Source: Cladorhizidae sp. MBARI D1340-BT2 (Eukaryota > Porifera > Demospongiae > Poecilosclerida > Cladorhizidae). Taken from it: a stretch of 64,000 nucleotides of DNA. This document shows positions 1 through 13,138 of this stretch, in pieces. The stretch spans positions 2,898,610 through 2,962,609 of the forward strand of contig JAQNBH010000004.1 of the NCBI GenBank assembly GCA_028752905.1. Reading direction: 5' to 3'. Every line of letters begins with the position of its first letter. The stretch's first letter is position 1. A program made the translations under genes and the position numbers. The notes beneath the pieces are model-generated. The model ran no database searches. It worked only from the letters and a program-made list of their open reading frames with translations, and was not told the origin of the DNA.

Positions 1-2700
1 CTGCTCTACTATAATATATGGGAATAGTGTAGTTCTCCACTGCTCTACTATAATATATGGGAATAGTGTAGTTCTCCACTGCTCTACTATAATATATGGG
101 AATAGTGTAGTTCTCCACTCCTCCACTATAATATATGGGAATAGTGTAGTTCTCCACTGCTCTACTATAATATATGGGAATAGTGTAGTTCTCCACTGCT
201 CCACTATAATATATGGGAATAGTGTTGTTCTCAACTCCTCCACTATAATATATGGGAATAGTGTAGTTCTCCACTCCTCCACTATAATATATGGGAATAG
301 TGTAGTTCTCCACTGCTCCACTATAATATATGGGAATAGTGTAGTTCTCCACTCCTCCACTATAATATATGGGAATGGTGTAGTTCTCCACTCCTCCACT
401 ATAATATATGGGAATAGTGTAGTTCTCCACTCCTCCACTATAATATATTGGAATAGTGTAGTTCTCCACTCCTCTACTATAATATATGGGAATAGTGTAG
501 TTCTCCACTCCTCCACTATAGTATATGGGAATAGTGTAGTTCTCCACTCCTCTACTATAATATATGGGAATAGTGTAGTTCTCCACTTCTCCACTATAAT
601 ATATGGGAATAGTGTAGTTCTCCACTGCTCCACTATAATATATGGGAATAGTGTAGTTCTCCACTCCTCCACTATAATATATGGGAATAGTGTAGTTCTC
701 CACTGCTCTACTATAATATATGGGAATAGTGTAGTTCTCCACTCCTCCACTATAATATATGGGAATAGTGTAGTTCTCCACTGCTCTACTATAATATATG
801 GGAATAGTGTAGTTCTCTACTGCTCCACTATAATATATGGGAATAGTGTAGTTCTCCACTGCTCTACTATAATATATGGGAATAGTGTAGTTCTCCACTG
901 CTCCACTATAATATATGGGAATAGTGTAGTTCTCCACTCCTCCACTATAATATATGGGAATAGTGTAGTTCTCAACTGCTCTACTATAATATATGGGAAT
1001 AGTGTAGTTCTCCACTCCTCCACTATAATATATGGGAATAGTGTAGTTCTCCACTGCTCTACTATAATATATGGGAATAGTGTAGTTCTCCACTCCTCCA
1101 CTATAATATATGGGAATAGTGTAGTTCTCCACTCCTCCACTATAATATATGGGAATAGTGTAGTTCTCCACTCCTCTACTATAATATATGGGAATAGTGT
1201 AGTTCTCCAGTGCTCTACTATAATATATGGGAATAGTGTAGTTCTCCACTCCTCCACTATAATATATGGGAATAGTGTAGTTCTCCACTGCTCTACTATA
1301 ATATATGGGAATAGTGTAGTTCTCCACTCCTCCACTATAATATATGGGAATAGTGTAGTTCTCCACTCCTCCACTATAATATATGGGAATAGTGTAGTTC
1401 TCCACTCCTCCACTATAATATATGGGAATAGTGTAGTTCTCCACTGCTCTACTATAATATATGGGAATAGTGTAGTTCTCCACTCCTCCACTATAATATA
1501 TGGGAATAGTGTAGTTCTCCACTCCTCCACTATAATATATGGGAATAGTGTAGTTCTCCACCGCTCTACTATAATATATGGGAATAGTGTAGTTCTCCAC
1601 TGCTCTACTATAATATATGGGAATAGTGTAGTTCTCCACTACTCCACTATAATATATGGGAATAGTGTAGTTCTCCACTCCTACACTATAATATATGGGA
1701 ATAGTGTAGTTCTCCACTCCTACACTATAATATATGGGAATAGTGTAGTTCTCCACTGCTCCACTATAATATATGGGAATAGTGTAGTTCTCCACTCCTC
1801 CACTATAATATATGGGAATAGTGTAGTTCTCCACTCCTCCACTATAATATATGGGAATAGTGTAGTTCTCCACTCCTCCACTATAATATATGGGAATAGT
1901 GTAGTTCTCCACTGCTCTACTATAATATATGGGAATAGTGTAGTTCTCCACTGCTCCACTATAATATATGGGAATAGTGTAGTGCTCCACTGCTCTACTA
2001 TAATATATGGGAATAGTGTAGTTCTCCACTGCTCCACTATAATATATAGGAATAGTGTAGTTCTCCACTGCTCCACTATAATATATGGGAATATTGTAGT
2101 TCTCCACTGCTCCACTATAATATATGGGAATAGTGTAGTTCTCCGCTGCTCCACTATAATATATGGGAATAGGGTAGTTCTCCACTGCTCTACTATAATA
2201 TATGGGAATAGTGTAGTTCTCCACTGCTCCACTATAATATATGGGAATAGTGTTGTTCTCAACTCCTCCACTATAATATATGGGAATAGTGTAGTTCTCC
2301 ACTCCTCCACTATAATATATGGGAATAGTGTAGTTCTCCACTGCTCCACTATAATATATGGGAATAGTGTAGTTCTCCACTCCTCCACTATAATATATGG
2401 GAATGGTGTAGTTCTCCACTCCTCCACTATAATATATGGGAATAGTGTAGTTCTCCACTCCTCCACTATAATATATGGGAATAGTGTAGTTCTCAACTGC
2501 TCCACTATAATATATGGGAATAGTGTAGTTCTCCACTGCTCTACTATAATATATGGGAATAGTGTAGTTCTCCACTGCTCCACTATAATATATGGGAATA
2601 GTGTAGTTCTCCACTGCTCCACTATAATATATGGGAATAGTGTAGTTCTCCTCTCCTCCACTATAATATATGGGAATAGTGTAGTTCTCCACTCCTCCAC

Positions 2701-2731
2701 TATAATATATGGGAATAGTGTAGTTCTCCAC
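2701..2731. repeat. 31-bp monomer, class a (B0)
   Basis: The TATAAT-to-TATAAT distance is 31 bp. Eight bases of the variable box are missing, so TTCTCCACT runs straight into ATAAT. The monomer contains CTCCACT twice, 8 bp apart, and loss of one copy by slippage gives this form. A GTTCTAC variant follows in all three class-a copies. Confidence 0.95.
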
Positions 2732-4018
2732 TATAATATATGGGAATAGTGTAGTTCTCCACTGTTCTACTATAATATATGGGAATAGTGTAGTTCTCCA
2801 CTGCTCTACTATAATATATGGGAATAGTGTAGTTCTCCACTGCTCCACTATAATATATGGGAATAGTGTAGTTCTCCACTCCTCCACTATAATATATGGT
2901 AATAGTGTAGTTCTCCACTGCTCCACTATAATATATGGGAATAGTGTAGTTCTCCACTCCTCCACTATAATATATGGGAATAGTGTAGTTCTCCACTGCT
3001 CTACTATAATATATGGGAATAGTGTAGTTCTCCACTGCTCCACTATAATATATAGGAATAGTGTAATTCTCCACTCCTCCACTATAATATATGGGAATAG
3101 TGTAGTTCTCCACTGCTCCACTATAATATATGGGAATAGTGTAGTTCTCCACTGCTCTACTATAATATATGGGAATAGTGTAGTTCTCCACTACTCCACT
3201 ATAATATATGGGAATAGTGTAGTTCTCCACTCCTCCACTATAATATATGGGAATAGTGTAGTTCTCCACTGCTCTACTATAATATATAGGAATAGTGTAG
3301 TTCTCCACTGCTCCACTATAATATATGGGAATAGTGTAGTTCTCCACTGCTCTACTATAATATATGGGAATAGTGTAGTTCTCCACTGCTCTACTATAAT
3401 ATATGGGAATAGTGTAGTTCTCCACTCCTCCACTATAATATATGGGAATAGTGTAGTTCTCCACTCCTCCACTATAATATATGGGAATAGTGTAGTTCTC
3501 CACTCCTCCACTATAATATATGGGAATAGTGTAGTTCTCCACTCCTCCACTATAATATATGGGAATGGTGTAGTTCTCCACTCCTCCACTATAATATATG
3601 GGAATAGTGTAGTTCTCCACTGCTCTACTATAATATATGGGAATAGTGTAGTTCTCCACTGCTCTACTATAATATATGGGAATAGTGTAGTTCTCCACTC
3701 CTCCACTATAATATATGGGAATAGTGTAGTTCTCCACTCCTCCACTATAATATATGGGAATAGTGTAGTTCTCCACTCCTCCACTATAATATATGGGAAT
3801 AGTGTAGTTCTCCACTGATCTACTATAATATATGGGAATGGTGTAGTTCTCCACTGCTCCACTATAATATATGGGAATAGTGTAGTTCTCCACTCCTCCA
3901 CTATAATATATGGGAATAGTGTAGTTCTCCACTGCTCTACTATAATATATGGGAATAGTGTAGTTCTCCACTGCTCCACTATAATATATGGGAAGAGTGT
4001 AGTTCTCCACTGCTCTAC

Positions 4019-4061
4019 TATAATAATTATATGGGAATAGTGTAGTTCTCCACTGCTCCAC
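4019..4061. repeat. 43-bp monomer (B0)
   Basis: There is a four-base insertion in the core, giving ATAATAATTATATGGG. It follows an AAGAG variant monomer. The same insertion recurs in B1, B2, B3 and B7, so one event was copied with the blocks. Confidence 0.95.
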
Positions 4062-6206
4062 TATAATATATGGGAATAGTGTAGTTCTCCACTGCTCTAC
4101 TATAATATATTGGAATAGTGTAGTTCTCCACTCCTCCACTATAATATATGGGAATAGTGTAGATCTCCACTCCTCTACTATAATATATGGGAATAGTGTA
4201 GTTCTCCACTCCTCCACTATAATATATGGGAATAGTGTAGTTCTCCACTCCTCCACTATAATATATGGGAATAGTGTAGTTCTCCACTCCTCCACTATAA
4301 TATATGGGAATAGTGTAGTTCTCCACTCCTCCACTATAATATATGGGAATAGTGTAGTTCTCCACTGCTCCACTATAATATATGGGAATAGTGTAGTACT
4401 CCACTCCTCCACTATAATATATGGGAATAGTGTAGTTCTCCACTGCTCTACTATAATATATGGGAATAGTGTAGTTCTCCACTGCTCTACTATAATATAT
4501 GGGAATAGTGTAGTTCTCCACTCCTCCACTATAATATATGGGAATAGTGTAGTTCTCTACTCCTCCACTATAATATATGGGAATAGTGTAGTTCTCCACT
4601 GCTCTACTATAATATATGGGAATAGTGTAGTTCTCCACTGCTCTACTATAATATATGGGAATAGTGTAGTTCTCCACTGCTCCACTATAATATATGGGAA
4701 TAGTGTAGTTCTCCACTGCTCTACTATAATATATGGGAATAGTGTAGTTCTCCACTGCTCCACTATAATATATGGGAATAGTGTAGTTCTCCACTGCTCC
4801 ACTATAATATATGGGAATAGTGTAGTTCTCCACTGCTCCACTATAATATATGGGAATAGTGTAGTTCTCCACTGCTCCACTATAATATATGGGAATAGTG
4901 TAGTTCTCCACTGCTCTACTATAATATATGGGAATAGTGTAGTTCTCCACTCCTCCACTATAATATATGGGAATAGTGTAGTTCTCCACTGCTCTACTAT
5001 AATATATGGGAATAGTGTAGTTCTCCACTCCTCCACTATAATATATGGGAATAGTGTAGTTCTCCACTGCTCCACTATAATATATGGGAATAGTGTAGTT
5101 CTCCACTCCTCCACTATAATATATGGGAATAGTGTAGTTCTCCACTCCTCCACTATAATATATGGGAATAGTGTAGTTCTCCACTGCTCTACTATAATAT
5201 ATGGGAATGGTGTAGTTCTCCACTCCTCCACTATAATATATGGGAATAGTGTAGTTCTCCACTCCTCCACTATAATATATTGGAATAGTGTAGTTCTCCA
5301 CTCCTCTACTATAATATATGGGAATAGTGTAGTTCTCCACTCCTCCACTATAGTATATGGGAATAGTGTAGTTCTCCACTCCTCTACTATAATATATGGG
5401 AATAGTGTAGTTCTCCACTTCTCCACTATAATATATGGGAATAGTGTAGTTCTCCACTGCTCCACTATAATATATGGGAATAGTGTAGTTCTCCACTCCT
5501 CCACTATAATATATGGGAATAGTGTAGTTCTCCACTGCTCTACTATAATATATGGGAATAGTGTAGTTCTCCACTCCTCCACTATAATATATGGGAATAG
5601 TGTAGTTCTCCACTGCTCTACTATAATATATGGGAATAGTGTAGTTCTCTACTGCTCCACTATAATATATGGGAATAGTGTAGTTCTCCACTGCTCTACT
5701 ATAATATATGGGAATAGTGTAGTTCTCCACTGCTCCACTATAATATATGGGAATAGTGTAGTTCTCCACTCCTCCACTATAATATATGGGAATAGTGTAG
5801 TTCTCAACTGCTCTACTATAATATATGGGAATAGTGTAGTTCTCCACTCCTCCACTATAATATATGGGAATAGTGTAGTTCTCCACTGCTCTACTATAAT
5901 ATATGGGAATAGTGTAGTTCTCCACTCCTCCACTATAATATATGGGAATAGTGTAGTTCTCCACTCCTCCACTATAATATATGGGAATAGTGTAGTTCTC
6001 CACTCCTCTACTATAATATATGGGAATAGTGTAGTTCTCCAGTGCTCTACTATAATATATGGGAATAGTGTAGTTCTCCACTCCTCCACTATAATATATG
6101 GGAATAGTGTAGTTCTCCACTGCTCTACTATAATATATGGGAATAGTGTAGTTCTCCACTCCTCCACTATAATATATGGGAATAGTGTAGTTCTCCACTC
6201 CTCCAC

Positions 6207-6247
6207 TATAATATATGGGAATAGTGTAGTTCTCCACTCTACTCCAC
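6207..6247. repeat. 41-bp monomer (B1 only)
   Basis: A two-base insertion in the box gives CCACTCTACTCCAC. It is not seen in any other block, so it arose after the B0/B1 duplication. It changes the B0/B1 shift from 4,832 to 4,834. Confidence 0.95.
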
Positions 6248-7573
6248 TATAATATATGGGAATAGTGTAGTTCTCCACTGCTCTACTATAATATATGGGA
6301 ATAGTGTAGTTCTCCACTCCTCCACTATAATATATGGGAATAGTGTAGTTCTCCACTCCTCCACTATAATATATGGGAATAGTGTAGTTCTCCACCGCTC
6401 TACTATAATATATGGGAATAGTGTAGTTCTCCACTGCTCTACTATAATATATGGGAATAGTGTAGTTCTCCACTACTCCACTATAATATATGGGAATAGT
6501 GTAGTTCTCCACTCCTCCACTATAATATATGGGAATAGTGTAGTTCTCCACTCCTACACTATAATATATGGGAATAGTGTAGTTCTCCACTGCTCCACTA
6601 TAATATATGGGAATAGTGTAGTTCTCCACTCCTCCACTATAATATATGGGAATAGTGTAGTTCTCCACTCCTCCACTATAATATATGGGAATAGTGTAGT
6701 TCTCCACTCCTCCACTATAATATATGGGAATAGTGTAGTTCTCCACTGCTCTACTATAATATATGGGAATAGTGTAGTTCTCCACTGCTCCACTATAATA
6801 TATGGGAATAGTGTAGTGCTCCACTGCTCTACTATAATATATGGGAATAGTGTAGTTCTCCACTGCTCCACTATAATATATAGGAATAGTGTAGTTCTCC
6901 ACTGCTCCACTATAATATATGGGAATATTGTAGTTCTCCACTGCTCCACTATAATATATGGGAATAGTGTAGTTCTCCGCTGCTCCACTATAATATATGG
7001 GAATAGGGTAGTTCTCCACTGCTCTACTATAATATATGGGAATAGTGTAGTTCTCCACTGCTCCACTATAATATATGGGAATAGTGTTGTTCTCAACTCC
7101 TCCACTATAATATATGGGAATAGTGTAGTTCTCCACTCCTCCACTATAATATATGGGAATAGTGTAGTTCTCCACTGCTCCACTATAATATATGGGAATA
7201 GTGTAGTTCTCCACTCCTCCACTATAATATATGGGAATGGTGTAGTTCTCCACTCCTCCACTATAATATATGGGAATAGTGTAGTTCTCCACTCCTCCAC
7301 TATAATATATGGGAATAGTGTAGTTCTCAACTGCTCCACTATAATATATGGGAATAGTGTAGTTCTCCACTGCTCTACTATAATATATGGGAATAGTGTA
7401 GTTCTCCACTGCTCCACTATAATATATGGGAATAGTGTAGTTCTCCACTGCTCCACTATAATATATGGGAATAGTGTAGTTCTCCTCTCCTCCACTATAA
7501 TATATGGGAATAGTGTAGTTCTCCACTCCTCCACTATAATATATGGGAATAGTGTAGTTCTCCACTCCTCCAC

Positions 7574-7604
7574 TATAATATATGGGAATAGTGTAGTTCT
7601 CCAC
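7574..7604. repeat. 31-bp monomer, class a (B1)
   Basis: This is the same eight-base box deletion as at 2,701, again followed by GTTCTAC. It is the B1 counterpart of that copy. Confidence 0.95.
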
Positions 7605-8735
7605 TATAATATATGGGAATAGTGTAGTTCTCCACTGTTCTACTATAATATATGGGAATAGTGTAGTTCTCCACTGCTCTACTATAATATATGGGAATAG
7701 TGTAGTTCTCCACTGCTCCACTATAATATATGGGAATAGTGTAGTTCTCCACTCCTCCACTATAATATATGGTAATAGTGTAGTTCTCCACTGCTCCACT
7801 ATAATATATGGGAATAGTGTAGTTCTCCACTCCTCCACTATAATATATGGGAATAGTGTAGTTCTCCACTGCTCTACTATAATATATGGGAATAGTGTAG
7901 TTCTCCACTGCTCCACTATAATATATAGGAATAGTGTAGTTCTCCACTCCTCCACTATAATATATGGGAATAGTGTAGTTCTCCACTGCTCCACTATAAT
8001 ATATGGGAATAGTGTAGTTCTCCACTGCTCTACTATAATATATGGGAATAGTGTAGTTCTCCACTACTCCACTATAATATATGGGAATAGTGTAGTTCTC
8101 CACTCCTCCACTATAATATATGGGAATAGTGTAGTTCTCCACTGCTCTACTATAATATATAGGAATAGTGTAGTTCTCCACTGCTCCACTATAATATATG
8201 GGAATAGTGTAGTTCTCCACTGCTCTACTATAATATATGGGAATAGTGTAGTTCTCCACTGCTCTACTATAATATATGGGAATAGTGTAGTTCTCCACTC
8301 CTCCACTATAATATATGGGAATAGTGTAGTTCTCCACTGCTCTACTATAATATATGGGAATAGTGTAGTTCTCCACTGCTCTACTATAATATATGGGAAT
8401 AGTGTAGTTCTCCACTCCTCCACTATAATATATGGGAATAGTGTAGTTCTCCACTCCTCCACTATAATATATGGGAATAGTGTAGTTCTCCACTCCTCCA
8501 CTATAATATATGGGAATAGTGTAGTTCTCCACTGATCTACTATAATATATGGGAATAGTGTAGTTCTCCACTGCTCCACTATAATATATGGGAATAGTGT
8601 AGTTCTCCACTCCTCCACTATAATATATGGGAATAGTGTAGTTCTCCACTGCTCTACTATAATATATGGGAATAGTGTAGTTCTCCACTGCTCCACTATA
8701 ATATATGGGAAGAGTGTAGTTCTCCACTGCTCTAC

Positions 8736-8778
8736 TATAATAATTATATGGGAATAGTGTAGTTCTCCACTGCTCCAC
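8736..8778. repeat. 43-bp monomer (B1)
   Basis: This is the same four-base core insertion as at 4,019, again preceded by an AAGAG variant. The shift from the B0 copy is 4,717. Confidence 0.95.
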
Positions 8779-9073
8779 TATAATATATGGGAATAGTGTA
8801 GTTCTCCACTGCTCTACTATAATATATTGGAATAGTGTAGTTCTCCACTCCTCCACTATAATATATGGGAATAGTGTAGATCTCCACTCCTCTACTATAA
8901 TATATGGGAATAGTGTAGTTCTCCACTCCTCCACTATAATATATGGGAATAGTGTAGTTCTCCACTCCTCCACTATAATATATGGGAATAGTGTAGTTCT
9001 CCACTGCTCCACTATAATATATGGGAATAGTGTAGTTCTCCACTCCTCCACTATAATATATGGGAATAGTGTA

Positions 9074-9310
9074 GTACTCCACTCCTCCACTATAATATAT
9101 GGGAATAGTGTAGTTCTCCACTGCTCTACTATAATATATGGGAATAGTGTAGTTCTCCACTGCTCTACTATAATATATGGGAATAGTGTAGTACTCCACT
9201 CCTCCACTATAATATATGGGAATAGTGTAGTTCTCCACTGCTCTACTATAATATATGGGAATAGTGTAGTTCTCCACTGCTCTACTATAATATATGGGAA
9301 TAGTGTAGTT
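9074..9310. repeat. 117-bp (3-monomer) duplication in B1
   Basis: AGTACTCC occurs near 9,074 and 9,190 with the same three box types between. B0 has a single copy at about 4,396, so the duplication happened in B1. Confidence 0.7.
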
Positions 9311-12300
9311 CTCCACTCCTCCACTATAATATATGGGAATAGTGTAGTTCTCTACTCCTCCACTATAATATATGGGAATAGTGTAGTTCTCCACTGCTCT
9401 ACTATAATATATGGGAATAGTGTAGTTCTCCACTGCTCTACTATAATATATGGGAATAGTGTAGTTCTCCACTGCTCCACTATAATATATGGGAATAGTG
9501 TAGTTCTCCACTGCTCTACTATAATATATGGGAATAGTGTAGTTCTCCACTGCTCCACTATAATATATGGGAATAGTGTAGTTCTCCACTGCTCCACTAT
9601 AATATATGGGAATAGTGTAGTTCTCCACTGCTCCACTATAATATATGGGAATAGTGTAGTTCTCCACTGCTCCACTATAATATATGGGAATAGTGTAGTT
9701 CTCCACTGCTCTACTATAATATATGGGAATAGTGTAGTTCTCCACTCCTCCACTATAATATATGGGAATAGTGTAGTTCTCCACTGCTCTACTATAATAT
9801 ATGGGAATAGTGTAGTTCTCCACTCCTCCACTATAATATATGGGAATAGTGTAGTTCTCCACTGCTCCACTATAATATATGGGAATAGTGTAGTTCTCCA
9901 CTCCTCCACTATAATATATGGGAATAGTGTAGTTCTCCACTCCTCCACTATAATATATGGGAATAGTGTAGTTCTCCACTGCTCTACTATAATATATGGG
10001 AATAGTGTAGTTCTCCACTGCTCCACTATAATATATGGGAATAGTGTAGTTCTCCACTGCTCTACTATAATATATGGGAATAGTGTAGTTCTCCACTGCT
10101 CTACTATAATATATGGGAATAGTGTAGTTCTCCACTCCTCCACTATAATATATGGGAATAGTGTAGTTCTCCACTGCTCCACTATAATATAAGGGAATAG
10201 TGTAGTTCTCCACTCCTCCACTATAATATATGGGAATAGTGTAGTTCTGCACTCCTCCACTATAATATATGGGAATAGTGTAGTTCTCCACTCCTCCACT
10301 ATAATATATGGGAATAGTGTAGTTCTCCACTCCTCCACTATAATATATGGGAATAGTGTAGTTCTCCACTGCTCTACTATAATATATGGGAATAGTGTAG
10401 TTCTCCACTGCTATACTATAATATATGGGAATAGTATAGTTCTCCACTGCTCCACTATAATATATGGGAATAGTGTAGTGCTCCACTGCTCTACTATAAT
10501 ATATGGGAATAGTGTAGTTCTCCACTGCTCCACTATAATATATGAGAAGAGTGTAGTTCTCCACTGCTCCACTATAATATATGGGAATATTGTAGTTCTC
10601 CACTGCTCCACTATAATATATGGGAATATTGTAGTTCTCCACTGCTCCACTATAATATATGGGAATAGTGTAGTTCTCCACTGCTCTACTATAATATATG
10701 GGAATAGTGTAGTTCTCCACTCCTCCACTATAATATATGGGAATAGTGTAGTTCTCCACTGCTCTACTATAATATATGGGAATAGTGTAGTTCTCCACTG
10801 CTCCACTATAATATATGGGAATAGTGTTGTTCTCAACTCCTCCACTATAATATATGGGAATAGTGTAGTTCTCCACTCCTCCACTATAATATATGGGAAT
10901 AGTGTAGTTCTCCACTGCTCCACTATAATATATGGGAATAGTGTAGTTCTCCACTCCTCCACTATAATATATGGGAATGGTGTAGTTCTCCACTCCTCCA
11001 CTATAATATATGGGAATAGTGTAGTTCTCCACTCCTCCACTATAATATATTGGAATAGTGTAGTTCTCCACTCCTCTACTATAATATATGGGAATAGTGT
11101 AGTTCTCCACTCCTCCACTATAGTATATGGGAATAGTGTAGTTCTCCACTCCTCTACTATAATATATGGGAATAGTGTAGTTCTCCACTTCTCCACTATA
11201 ATATATGGGAATAGTGTAGTTCTCCACTGCTCCACTATAATATATGGGAATAGTGTAGTTCTCCACTCCTCCACTATAATATATGGGAATAGTGTAGTTC
11301 TCCACTGCTCTACTATAATATATGGGAATAGTGTAGTTCTCCACTCCTCCACTATAATATATGGGAATAGTGTAGTTCTCCACTGCTCTACTATAATATA
11401 TGGGAATAGTGTAGTTCTCTACTCCTCCACTATAATATATGGGAATAGTGTAGTTCTCCACTCCTCCACTATAATATATGGGAATAGTGTAGTTCTCAAC
11501 TGCTCTACTATAATATATGGGAATAGTGTAGTTCTCCACTCCTCCACTATAATATATGGGAATAGTGTAGTTCTCCACTGCTCTACTATAATATATGGGA
11601 ATAGTGTAGTTCTCCACCGCTCTACTATAATATATGGGAATAGTGTAGTTCTCCACTCCTCCACTATAATATATGGGAATAGTGTAGTTCTCCACTCCTC
11701 TACTATAATATATGGGAATAGTGTAGTTCTCCAGTGCTCTACTATAATATATGGGAATAGTGTAGTTCTCCACTCCTCCACTATAATATATGGGAATAGT
11801 GTAGTTCTCCACTGCTCTACTATAATATATGGGAATAGTGTAGTTCTCCACTCCTCCACTATAATATATGGGAATAGTGTAGTTCTCCACTCCTCCACTA
11901 TAATTTATGGGAATAGTGTAGTTCTCCACTCCTCCACTATAATATATGGGAATAGTGTAGTTCTCCACTGCTCTACTATAATATATGGGAATAGTGTAGT
12001 TCTCCACTGCTCTACTATAATATATGGGAATAGTGTAGTTCTCCACTGCTCTACTATAATATATGGGAATAGTGTAGTTCTCCACTACTCCACTATAATA
12101 TATGGGAATAGTGTAGTTCTCCACTCCTCCACTATAATATATGGGAATAGTGTAGTTCTCCACTCCTACACTATAATATATGGGAATAGTGTAGTTCTCC
12201 ACTTCTCCACTATAATATATGGGAATAGTGTAGTTCTCCACTCCTCCACTATAATATATGGGAATAGTGTAGTTCTCCACTCCTCCACTATAATATATGG

Positions 12301-13107
12301 GAATAGTGTAGTTCTCCACTCCTCCACTATAATATATGGGAATAGTGTAGTTCTCCACTGCTCTACTATAATATATGGGAATAGTGTAGTTCTCCACTGC
12401 TCCACTATAATATATGGGAATAGTGTAGTGCTCCACTGCTCTACTATAATATATGGGAATAGTGTAGTTCTCCACTGCTCCACTATAATATATAGGAATA
12501 GTGTAGTTCTCCACTGCTCCACTATAATATATGGGAATATTGTAGTTCTCCACTGCTCTACTATAATATATGGGAATAGTGTAGTTCTCCACTGCTCCAC
12601 TATAATATATGGGAATAGTGTTGTTCTCAACTCCTCCACTATAATATATGGGAATAGTGTAGTTCTCCACTCCTCCACTATAATATATGGGAATAGTGTA
12701 GTTCTCCACTGCTCCACTATAATATATGGGAATAGTGTAGTTCTCCACTCCTCCACTATAATATATGGGAATGGTGTAGTTCTCCACTCCTCCACTATAA
12801 TATATGGGAATAGTGTAGTTCTCCACTCCTCCACTATAATATATGGGAATAGTGTAGTTCTCAACTGCTCCACTATAATATATGGGAATAGTGTAGTTCT
12901 CCACTGCTCTACTATAATATATGGGAATAGTGTAGTTCTCCACTGCTCCACTATAATATATGGGAATAGTGTAGTTCTCCACTGCTCCACTATAATATAT
13001 GGGAATAGTGTAGTTCTCCTCTCCTCCACTATAATATATGGGAATAGTGTAGTTCTCCACTCCTCCACTATAATATATGGGAATAGTGTAGTTCTCCACT
13101 CCTCCAC

Positions 13108-13138
13108 TATAATATATGGGAATAGTGTAGTTCTCCAC
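13108..13138. repeat. 31-bp monomer, class a (B2)
   Basis: It has the eight-base box deletion followed by GTTCTAC, as in B0 and B1. It ties the middle of B2 to those blocks. Confidence 0.95.

Larger units (their letters stand above)
1..5190. repeat. Macro-block B0 (head cut by window start)
   Basis: The window opens about 190 bp downstream of where a head monomer would be: base 221 (TTGTTCTCAAC variant) aligns with 10,823 in B2 and base 521 (TATAGTATA variant) with 11,123. Later landmarks in order are a 31-bp monomer at 2,701, an AAGAG variant, a 43-bp monomer at 4,019, AGATCTCC near 4,163, AGTACTCC near 4,396 and TCTCTAC at 4,554, followed by a run rich in GCTCCAC boxes. The block is colinear with B1 at a shift of about 4.83 kb. 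Its tail is cut short near 5,190, where the sequence jumps in register to head-type monomers. The boundary is placed to within one monomer. Confidence 0.75.
5191..10410. repeat. Macro-block B1, tandem copy of B0
   Basis: It repeats the landmark order of B0. TATAGTATA is at 5,353 (shift 4,832), a 31-bp monomer at 7,574, a 43-bp monomer at 8,736 and TCTCTAC at 9,349. Shifts change from 4,832 to 4,834 to 4,873 to 4,717 to 4,795 along the pair. Each change is explained by a +2 bp monomer at 6,207 or by gain or loss of whole 39-bp units. B1 keeps the full tail that B0 lacks, including ATAAGGG near 10,190 and TCTGCACTCC near 10,247, and ends just before the head monomer at 10,411. Its own head is missing because the B0/B1 junction skips roughly 0.95 kb present in other blocks. 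Confidence 0.75.

Noticed and set aside
10..48. Bacterial -10 box (TATAAT) or eukaryotic TATA box in every monomer
   Set aside because: There is no matching -35 hexamer at the proper distance and no downstream gene. It is part of an AT-rich repeated core.
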